DNA of 64,000 nucleotides, taken from the NCBI GenBank assembly GCA_965219915.1, contig OZ244794.1:1550001-1614000 (forward strand). The letters run 5' to 3'. The translations under genes and the position numbers were made by a program. This stretch comes from Bin80 sp965219915. Its GTDB lineage: Bacteria > Bacteroidota > Rhodothermia > Rhodothermales > Bin80. This document shows, piece by piece, positions 41,989 to 50,802 of the stretch. The notes beneath the pieces were generated by a model that was not told the origin of the DNA, ran no database searches, and worked only from the letters and a program-made list of their open reading frames with translations. The stretch's first letter is position 1. Every line of letters starts with the position of its first letter.

Positions 41989-43665
41989 TCAGTTCTCGGC
42001 AGCCTTGCTGTCAAGTTCATCAAATGTAAAGCGGACGCTCATAATGTAAGGGGATTCGTTTGGCGTCCAGTGACCATAGGTAGTGGTGACCACGGTTCCG
42101 TTGGGAAGTATCTCAACACCCGGATAGGCCGTGTCCGCCCCTTCAAGGTTGTCCATGAGTCGTACGCGATATTGACCTTCTCGACCGTGTACGATATCCT
42201 CATAAGTGCCAACCCATCCGACCCAGTCGCCCCATGTGGGTGAGACGTGGGTGCGGTCACGAAATGAAATAAAAAGTCGACCATCGGGACCGTACACGGC
42301 CTGATGCCGGTCGCCCGTGAGGGCTCCTGTGACTTCTTTTGGTGTGCTCCATGTCGCCCCTTCATCATACGAGAAAGTTACGAAGCTGTTGAACTGCCGG
42401 CTGTTCTCTCTCAACAACATGGCGAGTTGCTGGCCGTCAGGAGACCGAATTACACCTGGCTCGCACAGGTGGGCCACGGGATGGGTTACAACGACTTCCG
42501 GCCGACTCCAGGTTAGTCCGCCGTCAGACGACACTGTTTTGTACACGTAAAATTGTCCACGCTCTTCCTCGCGCCCATTAATGAACCTGCCGTCGTCGTG
42601 AAAGAATGCCATGTGGCGGCCATCATGCAATCGGATCAGATCCCCCATAACCACGATTCCACCGAAGTCCCCAATGGACTCCAGTGGGCTCCAGGTATCT
42701 CCTTCGTCTTCAGAAACGGCCATGCGGATGGGATACAAACCGGAAAACATAATCAAACGCTTTGTGCCATGTCGATCAATGACCGGATAGAGGGTTGGGA
42801 CCTCCTGCGAGGTTGACCAGTTTTCCGGCACGGGGAAGCGATCGCTCCAGGTGAGTCCGCCATCATGGCTTTTCTTCATCACAATCGCACCGCGTCCGTG
42901 TCCCTTTGGATAGACGGTGAGGATTGTTTGCTGGTCATCCAGCAGCACTGTGCTTGGATGACCAAGGTACTGGTTAGGCTCACGGTCCACCAACACTTGC
43001 CGGTGCGTTTCTTCAGCAAGGTCAATCAGTGGGATACTAAAGCCGCCGGGGTCGGTCGCTCCACTGGAGGTGAAGGTGCCTGTACTGACAAATTCCTGGA
43101 CGTTGAGTACGCTATTGGTTACAGGTGCTACACGGCCAAGGGGGGAGAAAGTGAAACCAAACTGGCCGATACCTGCAAAACTTCCCACCGAATGGACCAA
43201 CTGGTCATTGACTAAAAACCGGATGGTACCATCTGTTCGCGTAATTTCAAATGTGAACCATTCTTCGGGTTCGAAGCGATCTCGGGCGTCACCGAGGACT
43301 ACATGACGCCGGCCTACCAAGGCACCAGAAACGTATAACTGTTGATTTGGTCCATCGAAACCGAAGTAGCTGCTTCCCAACTGGAAAGCGGCTCCCGATG
43401 CATTCAGTTCAGAAATACTGAGCCTCGCTGTAATCTGAAAATCCCCCATTCCAAGGTCACGGGAAGCGAATAGTCCTGTATTCCCCGAAGCGTCTGACCG
43501 AATCGCAATATGTCCGTTCCGTTCTACCCACGTGCCCGGGGTGCCCATTTCTGCGACACCGTTCTGCACGATGGTGATGGTTTCCTGCGCAAGGGCTGTG
43601 GATGCTAGCAGGGTTAAGGCTGCGAGAAGACATGCCAGTTCGTTGATGAAGATGAAAAGTCGCAT
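41989..43665 (-). CDS. Exo-alpha-sialidase-like secreted protein
   Basis: A 558-residue protein with a signal peptide ending near A-S-T-A-L-A-Q. An N-terminal concanavalin-like region (about 30-195) has a G-A-A-F-Q-L-G-S-S-Y-F-G-F-D-G strand pattern. The C-terminal six-bladed propeller (about 215-550) carries Asp boxes: S-H-D-G-G-L-T-W-S, S-E-D-E-G-D-T-W-S, S-S-D-G-G-L-T-W-S and S-Y-D-E-G-A-T-W-S. These mark the sialidase/neuraminidase fold, which releases terminal sialic acid. The catalytic Arg triad and Tyr/Glu pair were not mapped. It is followed upstream by a lyase and a transporter that fit sialic-acid use. Confidence 0.85.
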   Translation of the reverse strand: MRLFIFINELACLLAALTLLASTALAQETITIVQNGVAEMGTPGTWVERNGHIAIRSDASGNTGLFASRDLGMGDFQITARLSISELNASGAAFQLGSSYFGFDGPNQQLYVSGALVGRRHVVLGDARDRFEPEEWFTFEITRTDGTIRFLVNDQLVHSVGSFAGIGQFGFTFSPLGRVAPVTNSVLNVQEFVSTGTFTSSGATDPGGFSIPLIDLAEETHRQVLVDREPNQYLGHPSTVLLDDQQTILTVYPKGHGRGAIVMKKSHDGGLTWSDRFPVPENWSTSQEVPTLYPVIDRHGTKRLIMFSGLYPIRMAVSEDEGDTWSPLESIGDFGGIVVMGDLIRLHDGRHMAFFHDDGRFINGREEERGQFYVYKTVSSDGGLTWSRPEVVVTHPVAHLCEPGVIRSPDGQQLAMLLRENSRQFNSFVTFSYDEGATWSTPKEVTGALTGDRHQAVYGPDGRLFISFRDRTHVSPTWGDWVGWVGTYEDIVHGREGQYRVRLMDNLEGADTAYPGVEILPNGTVVTTTYGHWTPNESPYIMSVRFTFDELDSKAAEN

Positions 43666-43710
43666 AGGTGATATGAGGTTTGTATCAACGTGTGAATACT
43701 TCCAGGATGT

Positions 43711-44619
43711 TCAATTGATACGTTTTCGGCCCCACTCAAAAAATCCGATCGTGTCCAGTGCTTGGTGCATTTCTGAAATTTGAGCAGGCGTAGCGGTGGA
43801 GTGGGGCAATCTGTGCGGTCCGCAATCCTGGCCAATCAATCCCATGACGGCCTTGAAACCGGGGCGTCCACAGGTTTTCAGAATCACGTTTATCATCGTG
43901 GAGGCGCGCTCCTGAATGTGTCGAGCCTCTTCTATTCGTCCCTGTTCGCAGCAGGCGATAAGACGGTTGTAGAGAGGTGCAGCAAAATTGTAGGTTGTCC
44001 CCACAGCACCGCGCATACCGGTCACCCATGCACTGAGGAGCATTTCATCAACGCCGCATAAAAAGTCGTACTTCTCGGTGAATGCGCACGCCGAGACTGC
44101 ATGCAGGCGCGTATCAGAAAACTTGACTCCAACGAGCGAGGGCAGTTGGCGGCTTGCCAAACGCAGGAAATCATTCAAATCCACCTCTACCCCGGTCTTT
44201 GCCGGGATATGATAGTAGTAGAAGGGGAGGTCAGGTGCGCCCGCGGTAATTGTCGCCAGACAGTCTACCAGCGATTTTGTGGTGTCGGGCCTGAAATAGC
44301 AGGGAGGAACAGCCGAAATAGCACTCGCTCCGATCTGCTGTGCGTGTCCGGCGAGGGCTTGAGCTTCCTGTAGACTGTTGTGTCCGACATGAACTACGAC
44401 AGGTACACGGTCAGCGGCGGCCTGTACAAAAGCTGCCGCGGTCTGTTGTCGCTCACGGAGTGTCAGTAAGACCCCTTCACCCGTGCTGCCCAGTACGTAC
44501 AACGCAGAGACACCGTCTCTTAATAAGTGTTCAACCAGGCCTGGGATGCGGTCAATATCCGGTGCAGCGTCGTTTTTCATGGGGGTGAACGCTGCTGCCG
44601 TAAGGCCTGTGAGTTGCAT
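43711..44619 (-). CDS. N-acetylneuraminate lyase-like DHDPS family enzyme
   Basis: A 302-residue aldolase of the DapA/NanA family. I start it at M-Q-L-T-G-L-T-A-A-A-F-T-P-M (44619), which matches the family N-terminus; upstream ATGs at 44646 and 44637 would overlap the transporter gene. Motifs are G-S-T-G-E-G, Y-Y-Y-H-I-P with the catalytic Tyr at about 136, and V-G-V-K-F-S-D with the Schiff-base Lys at about 166, close to the E. coli NanA positions Tyr137 and Lys165. It would split N-acetylneuraminate into ManNAc and pyruvate. Context with a sialidase and a NanM-SSS transporter supports this over dihydrodipicolinate synthase. Confidence 0.85.
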   Translation of the reverse strand: MQLTGLTAAAFTPMKNDAAPDIDRIPGLVEHLLRDGVSALYVLGSTGEGVLLTLRERQQTAAAFVQAAADRVPVVVHVGHNSLQEAQALAGHAQQIGASAISAVPPCYFRPDTTKSLVDCLATITAGAPDLPFYYYHIPAKTGVEVDLNDFLRLASRQLPSLVGVKFSDTRLHAVSACAFTEKYDFLCGVDEMLLSAWVTGMRGAVGTTYNFAAPLYNRLIACCEQGRIEEARHIQERASTMINVILKTCGRPGFKAVMGLIGQDCGPHRLPHSTATPAQISEMHQALDTIGFFEWGRKRIN

Positions 44620-44623
44620 TGAT

Positions 44624-47212
44624 CTAGTCTGCGACATTCTGGTCATTGTTGGGCAGTCGATCTCCCAAGGTATAAATCGTTAGTCCATTAAGTTGCGTGC
44701 GGTGATTTGGGAGAAGGTGGCTCAGGATATATCCTACGACAAAGCACGTCAGTATACCAATGCTTGCATACAAGAAGAAGTGGATTGCGGTAAAGGCACT
44801 GACCAAGTAGAGTACGATCGCGCTGGTACAAGCACCAATCAACGCCCCTGTGCTGTGTGCTCTGCGTGTGAAGATGCCCAGAGCAAAGAGACCTGCCAGG
44901 CTGCTTCCCAATAATCCCAGTAGTTCTAGGAAAAAGTCGAAGAGTGAGGCAATCTCAATGGTAGCCATCAATAAGCCAATGGCTGTGGCCAGGAATCCCA
45001 GTCCGACCGTCAGCCACTTGGCCAGTCGCAGGCGGATTAACGCAGTAGAATGCGGCTTGAATCTCTTGTAGAAATCGCATACCAATGCAGCAACAGCACT
45101 GTTAAGGCTACTGTCAAGACTGGACATCGCTGCGGCGAAGATTCCAGCAATCAGAAGTCCTGAGATCCCCTGCGGCAGCTGTTGTACAATAAACAGTGGA
45201 AAGATTGCGTCCGTAGACAATGAGGGTTCTAGCGCGCCTGCGTGCTGTTGGTAGAATACAAACAGGGCTGTACCCAGGGAGAAGAAAAGTAGGCTGCCCG
45301 GGATGGTAAGCGCTGCGTTAGTCCAGACAGATCGCGCAGCAAGTCTTTCGGTTTTCGTGGTCAAATATCGTTGTACTACAGTCTGGTCTGCCGTATAGGG
45401 GATTAGGTTGCTGAAAATTGAGCCCCCAAGCACCACCCAGACCGCTGTGGTCGTAGCATCCCACGACCAGGACAGCATATGAAATTTGTTCTCAGAGGTA
45501 GCAATTTCGATCAAGCCGGAGGCGCCGCCCTCAATGTTCAAAACCATGATTATCAGACTTAATAACGCCCCTCCCAAGAGCACAATTACTTGCATCACAT
45601 CCGACCAGATCACGGCTTCCATGCCTCCCAGCGCTGTATAGAAGGTGCTCAGTAAGCCCATCAGCAGGATGGCCAGGTAAAGGTTGAAGCCCGTGACTGC
45701 GGATAAGGCAAGCGCAGGAAGAAAGATCACTACTCCCATGCGTCCGAGTTGAAGGAGCACGAATGAAAGGCTGCCGAAAAGTCGCACGGCTACACTGAAA
45801 CGCTGCTCTAAGTACTCGTAGGCTGTCGTTATCTGGAGCCGACGGAAGAAGGGCAGATAGAGGAAGACGACTATTGGCGCAACCAGCAGGATGGCAATCT
45901 GTCCTAGAAAGTAAACCCAATCCGTAGCGTAGGCCTTTGCGGGTATGGCCATGAAGGTGATGGCGCTTAGCTGTGTTCCAAAGATGCTAATCCCCGCTGC
46001 CCACCAGGGGATGCGTCGGCGGGCTAGGAAGTAATCCGTGTCGCTTTTTCCACGATTCCAGAAATACAGGCCCATTCCTGCAAGAATCAGGAAGTAGACC
46101 GCTACGACCACAAAGTTTATCGTGCCGAAAGGAGGAACGGCGTTGCTCGGTGTTGCCTGCCAGACTGCGGAAGTCCGTACTCCCGGGCGTATTTCGCCGC
46201 TCGCGATAAAAACATGACCGCCCTGTTGCACTGTCGGAACGGTAACCTGTCCCATGGGCAAACTCCCCAGGTGTGCCCAAGTATCCGTGATAACATGATA
46301 GGCCAGCACATCCCGACTGAATCCCGGATGCCGGTCACCGAGTTCCTGAACGCGAGCCACGTCCGCTCCGGTATTGCCTCCCAATACCAAAAGGTGTGAG
46401 GGTCCCACGGCGATTGCGGGCGAGGGGGCTGCGGCTGCAGGATTCGGCAGATCACGCAGTCGCTCCCATCCTTGCAAGGCGTGATATCGGTAGGCATCAG
46501 TGAGAAACTCATAAGCTATTGCACCGGCAGTGTCCGGCTCCGCCGCAGTGCCGCTGAAGAGGTAAAATGCCCCACCTAATGCGCCTGCCACGGCACTGTG
46601 GCGGGGATCACCGGGTACAGGTTCAAGTATTTGCCATTGCGCGTCTGGATCAGCCAGGTTGAGTGCCCAGAAATTGCTCTTTGCAGCGGAATCATCGGGG
46701 GTTTCCAGGCCTCCGGCGATATAAAGGGTAGTTTCAACTATTGCTCCGCTGGCAAAGGCGCGGGGTTGTGGGAGAGCTGGTAATGATCGCTGTGTTATGC
46801 TCTCGCCATCCCAACGGAGTGCAATCACCTCCTCAAAGTGTTCTCGGGCATCCCCTCCGCCCGCGCAGATCACTTCGTCCTCCCATTGGGCAGCTACGGT
46901 ATATCCCGTTGGGCGGGTGAGTGTGAATCCGCTTTTCCATTCGCTGAATGAAGAAGTCAGAACGTAGATACTGTCGGTCCACACTTTCTCCCCACCCTGC
47001 AGGAACGGATCACGAAAATGTGCACCTCCGGCCACGATCAGTGCATCGTTTGAGATTCCAGCGCATGGCCCACCTACCCCGATTGAGTCTGGAAGATCGG
47101 GCAGCCGATGCCAGTCAAGCAATTCTTTGGTTGGCGCATCCTGGCCCTGTAACGCAGCGACCGGGAAGAGTAGGGCGCATAGGAGAATGACACGTTTGGC
47201 CGGTTTTACCAT
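44624..47212 (-). CDS. NanM-like Kelch domain fused to sodium:solute symporter
   Basis: An 862-residue fusion protein. After a signal peptide (MVKPAKRVILLCALLFPVAA, then L-Q-G-Q) residues about 30-350 form a Kelch propeller (L-Y-I-A-G-G, L-V-L-G-G-N, V-F-I-A-S-G-E repeats) of the NanM mutarotase type. Residues about 365-850 form the SSS-family symporter with about 13 helices, including G-R-M-G-V-V-I-F-L and A-L-G-G-M-E-A-V-I-W-S-D. The domain would convert alpha- to beta-sialic acid next to the transporter mouth; this is inferred from the family. The next gene (lyase) follows 4 bases after its stop. A decayed copy of its first codons occurs at 49911-49986. Confidence 0.9.
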   Translation of the reverse strand: MVKPAKRVILLCALLFPVAALQGQDAPTKELLDWHRLPDLPDSIGVGGPCAGISNDALIVAGGAHFRDPFLQGGEKVWTDSIYVLTSSFSEWKSGFTLTRPTGYTVAAQWEDEVICAGGGDAREHFEEVIALRWDGESITQRSLPALPQPRAFASGAIVETTLYIAGGLETPDDSAAKSNFWALNLADPDAQWQILEPVPGDPRHSAVAGALGGAFYLFSGTAAEPDTAGAIAYEFLTDAYRYHALQGWERLRDLPNPAAAAPSPAIAVGPSHLLVLGGNTGADVARVQELGDRHPGFSRDVLAYHVITDTWAHLGSLPMGQVTVPTVQQGGHVFIASGEIRPGVRTSAVWQATPSNAVPPFGTINFVVVAVYFLILAGMGLYFWNRGKSDTDYFLARRRIPWWAAGISIFGTQLSAITFMAIPAKAYATDWVYFLGQIAILLVAPIVVFLYLPFFRRLQITTAYEYLEQRFSVAVRLFGSLSFVLLQLGRMGVVIFLPALALSAVTGFNLYLAILLMGLLSTFYTALGGMEAVIWSDVMQVIVLLGGALLSLIIMVLNIEGGASGLIEIATSENKFHMLSWSWDATTTAVWVVLGGSIFSNLIPYTADQTVVQRYLTTKTERLAARSVWTNAALTIPGSLLFFSLGTALFVFYQQHAGALEPSLSTDAIFPLFIVQQLPQGISGLLIAGIFAAAMSSLDSSLNSAVAALVCDFYKRFKPHSTALIRLRLAKWLTVGLGFLATAIGLLMATIEIASLFDFFLELLGLLGSSLAGLFALGIFTRRAHSTGALIGACTSAIVLYLVSAFTAIHFFLYASIGILTCFVVGYILSHLLPNHRTQLNGLTIYTLGDRLPNNDQNVAD

Positions 47213-47618
47213 AGTTGTACCGGTCGGAAGGCGCCATAAAAATAATCCTCAGAGGTAAACAGAAGTTTCTGCTGCATCAGTCGGATATAGCACTAAGTAT
47301 GTTTACTGCAAGATAAGCCCGAATTAGGGCACGGAGAAAGTCGATGATACTTGGTGTGATCGTTCTGAGGGTAAGCACGATTCCACAAAAAGCATTTACC
47401 GTCGGATCGAAATCATATTGGTGTGGAGAATATTGGGGCGAACATCGGTTTATCAATGCCTTTTGTTCCAGCCGTGAAGGACCAGACATTCCCCAGGGGG
47501 CTGAAACTAACGGAAATGAGACGGGTCCAGGGGGCCTTTTTCATCAGTTTGGAACAGTTGTTGCTCTAATACTGTCACAGCTGTTCGCAACCGACAACCA
47601 TTAACAAAAGGTGGCTTC
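47213..47618. other. Shared upstream region of duplicated operon, copy 1
   Basis: About 400 non-coding bases between the divergent NanM-SSS gene and the 136-residue gene. It is similar along its length to 49987-50391, which lies in the equivalent place in unit 2. It should hold promoters in both directions. No riboswitch or clear operator was recognised. Confidence 0.6.
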
Positions 47619-48029
47619 ATGACTCGTTCTATCTGTTTTTTTGTAGTTATTGTTGTCCTTTGCGGGTTTGTACCTCCAGTGGCCGCACCGTCAGGCTCAA
47701 TCGGTACTGGGCCAGGTCAGATCAGCCCGCGCAAAGCGTATGCACAGGGCAAATCGTTGACATTCAAGGTACTGGCTTGTAGGGGATGCCCGCTTCAGAA
47801 GTCCGAGTTAGATCGTGACCGGGCAATGAGTTTGGCCGGCAGTTTGGAGGCGGTATATGCTGAGGAAGAAACTGGATCGCCAGATGACGAAGTGGTAAAA
47901 GCGTTGTGTGGTCCGGATACCGAAGATTGTGGCATTCGCATGGAGGTTGTTCACTACTTCCTCACCCGGCGTTACAAGCTGCAGACTCCCGTTCGCAGCA
48001 TACAGAATGATGTGATTGATGAAGGATAA
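47619..48029 (+). CDS. Secreted Cys-containing protein, duplicated, copy 1
   Basis: A 136-residue protein with a signal peptide (MTRSICFFVVIVVLCGFVPP). The mature part holds two Cys pairs: L-A-C-R-G-C-P-L-Q (C-x2-C) and A-L-C-G-P-D-T-E-D-C (C-x6-C), which could bind a metal or heme-like group or form disulphides. I recognise no family. The copy in unit 2 differs at 4 of 136 positions (T2I, L-to-I in S-E-L-D, G-to-A in L-A-G-S-L, S-to-G in V-R-S-I-Q). It overlaps the barrel gene by 14 bases. Confidence 0.72.
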   Translation: MTRSICFFVVIVVLCGFVPPVAAPSGSIGTGPGQISPRKAYAQGKSLTFKVLACRGCPLQKSELDRDRAMSLAGSLEAVYAEEETGSPDDEVVKALCGPDTEDCGIRMEVVHYFLTRRYKLQTPVRSIQNDVIDEG

Positions 48030-48987
48030 TCAGGGCAGGAAGACTGCGTGTGTTCTCCGCAGGCTACTCGTACCGGTCTTCCTAGGTGTAGTGGCGTGGT
48101 ACCCGTCACAGACCGCTTTGTCTCAGGGCACACCATGGATTGCGGAACCCCGTACTGGTAGTATCAGCGTTTCGTACTATAGCCAGAATGCCACAGAGTT
48201 CTATCGGGGTACCGAGACTGTTAAAGGTCCTCTGGAGGCCACAGGGGCAAATCTTGCCCAGTACACGGTGTGGTTTCATGTCAATTATGCACTTGGTGAT
48301 GCGATAGCTGTGGATCTGCAGACAGCTTGGGCTAAAAGTTTCGTAGAAGGTGCGGTCGGTCCGTCCGGTGGCCAAGAGAGTTACAGTGGACTGTTCGACA
48401 CGAACCTATCCGTGACTTGGCGTTTTTTGGACGAGTTGGTCTCCAATACGCCCAGTGTTGCTGCGCGCATTGGTGTAACTATACCTGGTGTGTACGACAC
48501 AGGCTACATAAATTCGATTGGAGATGGTGGAAGTGGGATTGAGGGCTCGCTCATATTGGGCAAGTTCTGGAGTGTTGCCGGCGTGTCGGCAGAACTTGGC
48601 TATCGTCAGAGGGGCTCCACAGCGGTAAATCCTGAAGCAGTTGGCGCGACCCAAGGCGAGGAAATTGACATTCCTTCCGAAGTATTTATGAATTTTTGGC
48701 TCTTTGTTCCGATTGGCAGTAGCCGTCGGCTTAGTGCGAACTACCGTATTGTTAACGCCACCTCGGGATTGGATATTGGTGGAGCGGGTTTTTCACCGAG
48801 TCGATTCCCGGGATTGGAGGAGGATAGTCAGCTCTTTGGATTGCAGTTATTCTTTCCCTTTATTGGCAGCGTAAGTGCGCATATTTTTTACGGTCAGGTA
48901 GTGGGAGGCCGTAACACGGCGATGTCCTCCGTGCTCGGCGTCGGTTTTACCTTAGAATTGGGGGGAAGCTTTGGTGATGGACTATAA
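48016..48987 (+). CDS. Outer-membrane beta-barrel protein, duplicated, copy 1
   Basis: A 323-residue protein with a signal peptide ending near T-A-L-S-Q-G. The remainder alternates polar and aromatic residues in strands such as S-I-S-V-S-Y-Y-S and F-M-N-F-W-L-F-V-P, ending in V-L-G-V-G-F-T-L-E-L-G-G, as expected of a porin-like or transporter-type barrel. No substrate is suggested. The start overlaps the preceding gene by 14 bases, so the two are translationally coupled. A close paralogue of 326 residues lies in unit 2. Confidence 0.72.
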   Translation: MMKDNQGRKTACVLRRLLVPVFLGVVAWYPSQTALSQGTPWIAEPRTGSISVSYYSQNATEFYRGTETVKGPLEATGANLAQYTVWFHVNYALGDAIAVDLQTAWAKSFVEGAVGPSGGQESYSGLFDTNLSVTWRFLDELVSNTPSVAARIGVTIPGVYDTGYINSIGDGGSGIEGSLILGKFWSVAGVSAELGYRQRGSTAVNPEAVGATQGEEIDIPSEVFMNFWLFVPIGSSRRLSANYRIVNATSGLDIGGAGFSPSRFPGLEEDSQLFGLQLFFPFIGSVSAHIFYGQVVGGRNTAMSSVLGVGFTLELGGSFGDGL

Positions 48988-49104
48988 GACCATCACGGAG
49001 GCCGGCGATTTATTCATGCCTTGCTCGGAGACTGGCTATGGAGGGCAAAATCACCGAGGTTGGTCGAGACATAGTGTATCAAGTTAATTGACAAGTAAGT
49101 CTGG

Positions 49105-49926
49105 ATGTACACGACAATGACAAGGGCCAGGCAGGTTTTCATGTTATTTGGGTTGTGTCATATTGAGGTTTTGGGCCTGCAGACCTGTGCGGCTCCCTCG
49201 GTTATGGTTAGACGCTAGAAAGTGGTTGGGACAAATCTGACACCACGAATACAGCTACGCTTGATCACCGACGATCCATCCGGCGTGCATTTTTTTGATT
49301 ACCGTGCACTGCAGGCGAACACGGAGGACCGCCAGCGAGTCAATAGGTATTTGGGACATCTTCAGAAGTTGGATCCTCGCCAGTATTCACGAGATGTTCG
49401 GATGGCGTACTGGACAAATCTTTACAATGCGTTGACTGTGCGGGTGGATGTCGATGCATACGCCGTGGAATCAATTCTCCAGATCCACAGTGGAGCAACA
49501 CCCGATACGGGGTCATGGAAAGATATTCGTGCAACTGTTGCAGGGGTTCCCGTGACGCTTGATAATATTGAGCACGATATCCTGAGTCCGATCTGGCAAG
49601 ACAACCGTATTCATTATGGGGTCAATTGCGCCAGCTTAGGTTGTCCAAACTTGGCATCAGAGGCCTCAGCGGCGGCTATCCTGGAGTCATTACTGGATCA
49701 GTGTGCGAAAGAATTTGTGAACCATCTGCGTGCAGTGGAGCTCTTGAATGAAGCATTTCGGGCAACTTCAAGCCTGCATTCTTGGTACATCGAGGATTTC
49801 GGGAACTCTGAGGCAGGCGCGCTGGCGCATCTGCAGAAGTACGCCGAAGAGGACTTGGCTGAGCAACTGAAAGCTTTTGATGGATCGCTGGATCATGAGT
49901 TTGATTGGCGCATCCTGACCCTGTAA
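49105..49926 (+). pseudogene. DUF547-family gene, broken copy 1
   Basis: Homologous to the intact gene at 51887-52756. The start ATG (49105) is present, but a one-base deletion in the codons before the equivalent of G-Y-G-Q shifts the frame, the equivalent Gln codon has become TAG, and a 38-base segment is missing between two tgatca repeats. From 49222 an open frame of 234 residues still reads the DUF547 core (Y-W-T-N-L-Y-N-A-L-T, H-Y-G-V-N-C-A-S-L-G-C-P-N-L), but without the signal peptide. Its last codons are replaced by sequence from the neighbouring repeat unit. It is most likely non-functional. Confidence 0.85.
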
Positions 49927-49986
49927 CGCAGCTATCGGGAAGAGTAAAGCGCATAGCAGAATGACCTGTTTGGCCGGTCTTACCAT
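49911..49986 (-). pseudogene. 5' end relic of the NanM-SSS gene
   Basis: The minus strand from the ATG at 49986 reads M-V-R-P-A-K-Q-V-I-L-L-C-A-L-L-F-P-I-A-A, then L-Q-G-Q-D-A, against M-V-K-P-A-K-R-V in the real gene. Homology stops at the duplication junction (49910), after which the frame runs into the antisense of DUF547. It cannot make a transporter. Confidence 0.9.
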
Positions 49987-50391
49987 TGTAGTACCCGGCC
50001 GGAAGGCACATGAGAAATAATCCTCAGAGGTAAACAGAAGTTTCCGCTGCATCAGTCGGAAATAGCACAAAGTATGTTTACTGGAAGATAAGCCCGAACT
50101 TGGGCACAGAAGAGGTCGATGATCCTTGGGGTGATCGTGCTGAGGGTGAGAACGATTCTACAGAAAGCATTGACTGTCGGATCAAAATCATATTAGTGTG
50201 GAGAATTTTGTGGCGAACATCGGTTTATCAATGCCGTTTGCTCCAGCCGTGAAGGACCAGACATTTCCGGGGGACTGAGACTGACGGTAAGGAGTCGAGT
50301 TTAAGTATCTTTTGTCATTAGCTTTTGACATCTGTTGCGTTTATATTGTCATAGCTATTAGCAACTGACGACCATAATAAATAGTGGGTTC
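49987..50391. other. Shared upstream region of duplicated operon, copy 2
   Basis: Non-coding stretch equivalent to 47213-47618, with the cctcagaggtaaacagaagt stretch and following sequence largely kept. It likely supplies the promoter of the second operon copy. Confidence 0.6.
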
Positions 50392-50802
50392 ATGATTCGT
50401 TCTATCTGTTTTTTTGTAGTTATTGTTGTTCTTTGCGGGTTTGTGCCTCCGGTGGCCGCGCCATCGGGTTCAATTGGTACGGGACCAGGTCAGATCAGCC
50501 CGCGTAAAGCCTATGCACAGGGCAAATCGTTGACTTTCAAGGTGCTGGCTTGCAGGGGATGCCCGCTCCAGAAGTCCGAGATAGATCGTGACCGGGCAAT
50601 GAGTTTGGCGGCCAGTTTAGAGGCGGTATATGCTGAGGAGGAAACTGGATCGCCAGATGACGAGGTGGTTAAAGCGCTGTGTGGTCCAGATACCGAAGAT
50701 TGTGGCATTCGCATGGAGGTTGTTCACTACTTCCTCACCCGGCGTTACAAGCTGCAGACTCCCGTTCGCGGCATACAGAACGATGTGATTGATGAAGGAT
50801 AA
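50392..50802 (+). CDS. Secreted Cys-containing protein, duplicated, copy 2
   Basis: A 136-residue paralogue of the gene at 47619-48029, with the same signal peptide and the same two Cys pairs (C-R-G-C and C-G-P-D-T-E-D-C). Only four residues differ, while flanking barrel and DUF547 genes have diverged more, which points to purifying selection or local gene conversion. Overlaps the barrel gene by 14 bases. No known family. Confidence 0.75.
   Translation: MIRSICFFVVIVVLCGFVPPVAAPSGSIGTGPGQISPRKAYAQGKSLTFKVLACRGCPLQKSEIDRDRAMSLAASLEAVYAEEETGSPDDEVVKALCGPDTEDCGIRMEVVHYFLTRRYKLQTPVRGIQNDVIDEG

Larger units (their letters stand above)
47131..49910. repeat. Direct tandem duplication, unit 1 (about 2.8 kb)
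   Basis: Unit 1 starts inside the NanM-SSS gene at ttggcg (47131-47136) and ends inside the first DUF547 copy at ttggcg (49905-49910). Unit 2 directly follows and ends at ttggcg in the second DUF547 copy (52726-52731). Gene starts are offset by 2773 bases over most of the unit. The six-base microhomology at both breakpoints explains the junction exactly. Unit 1 carries the complete NanM-SSS start, the 136-residue gene, the barrel gene and a broken DUF547 gene. Confidence 0.93.

Noticed and set aside
43711..44619. dapA (dihydrodipicolinate synthase)
   Set aside because: G-S-T-G-E, Y-Y-Y-H-I-P and the sialidase/transporter context fit N-acetylneuraminate lyase better, although the enzyme family is shared.
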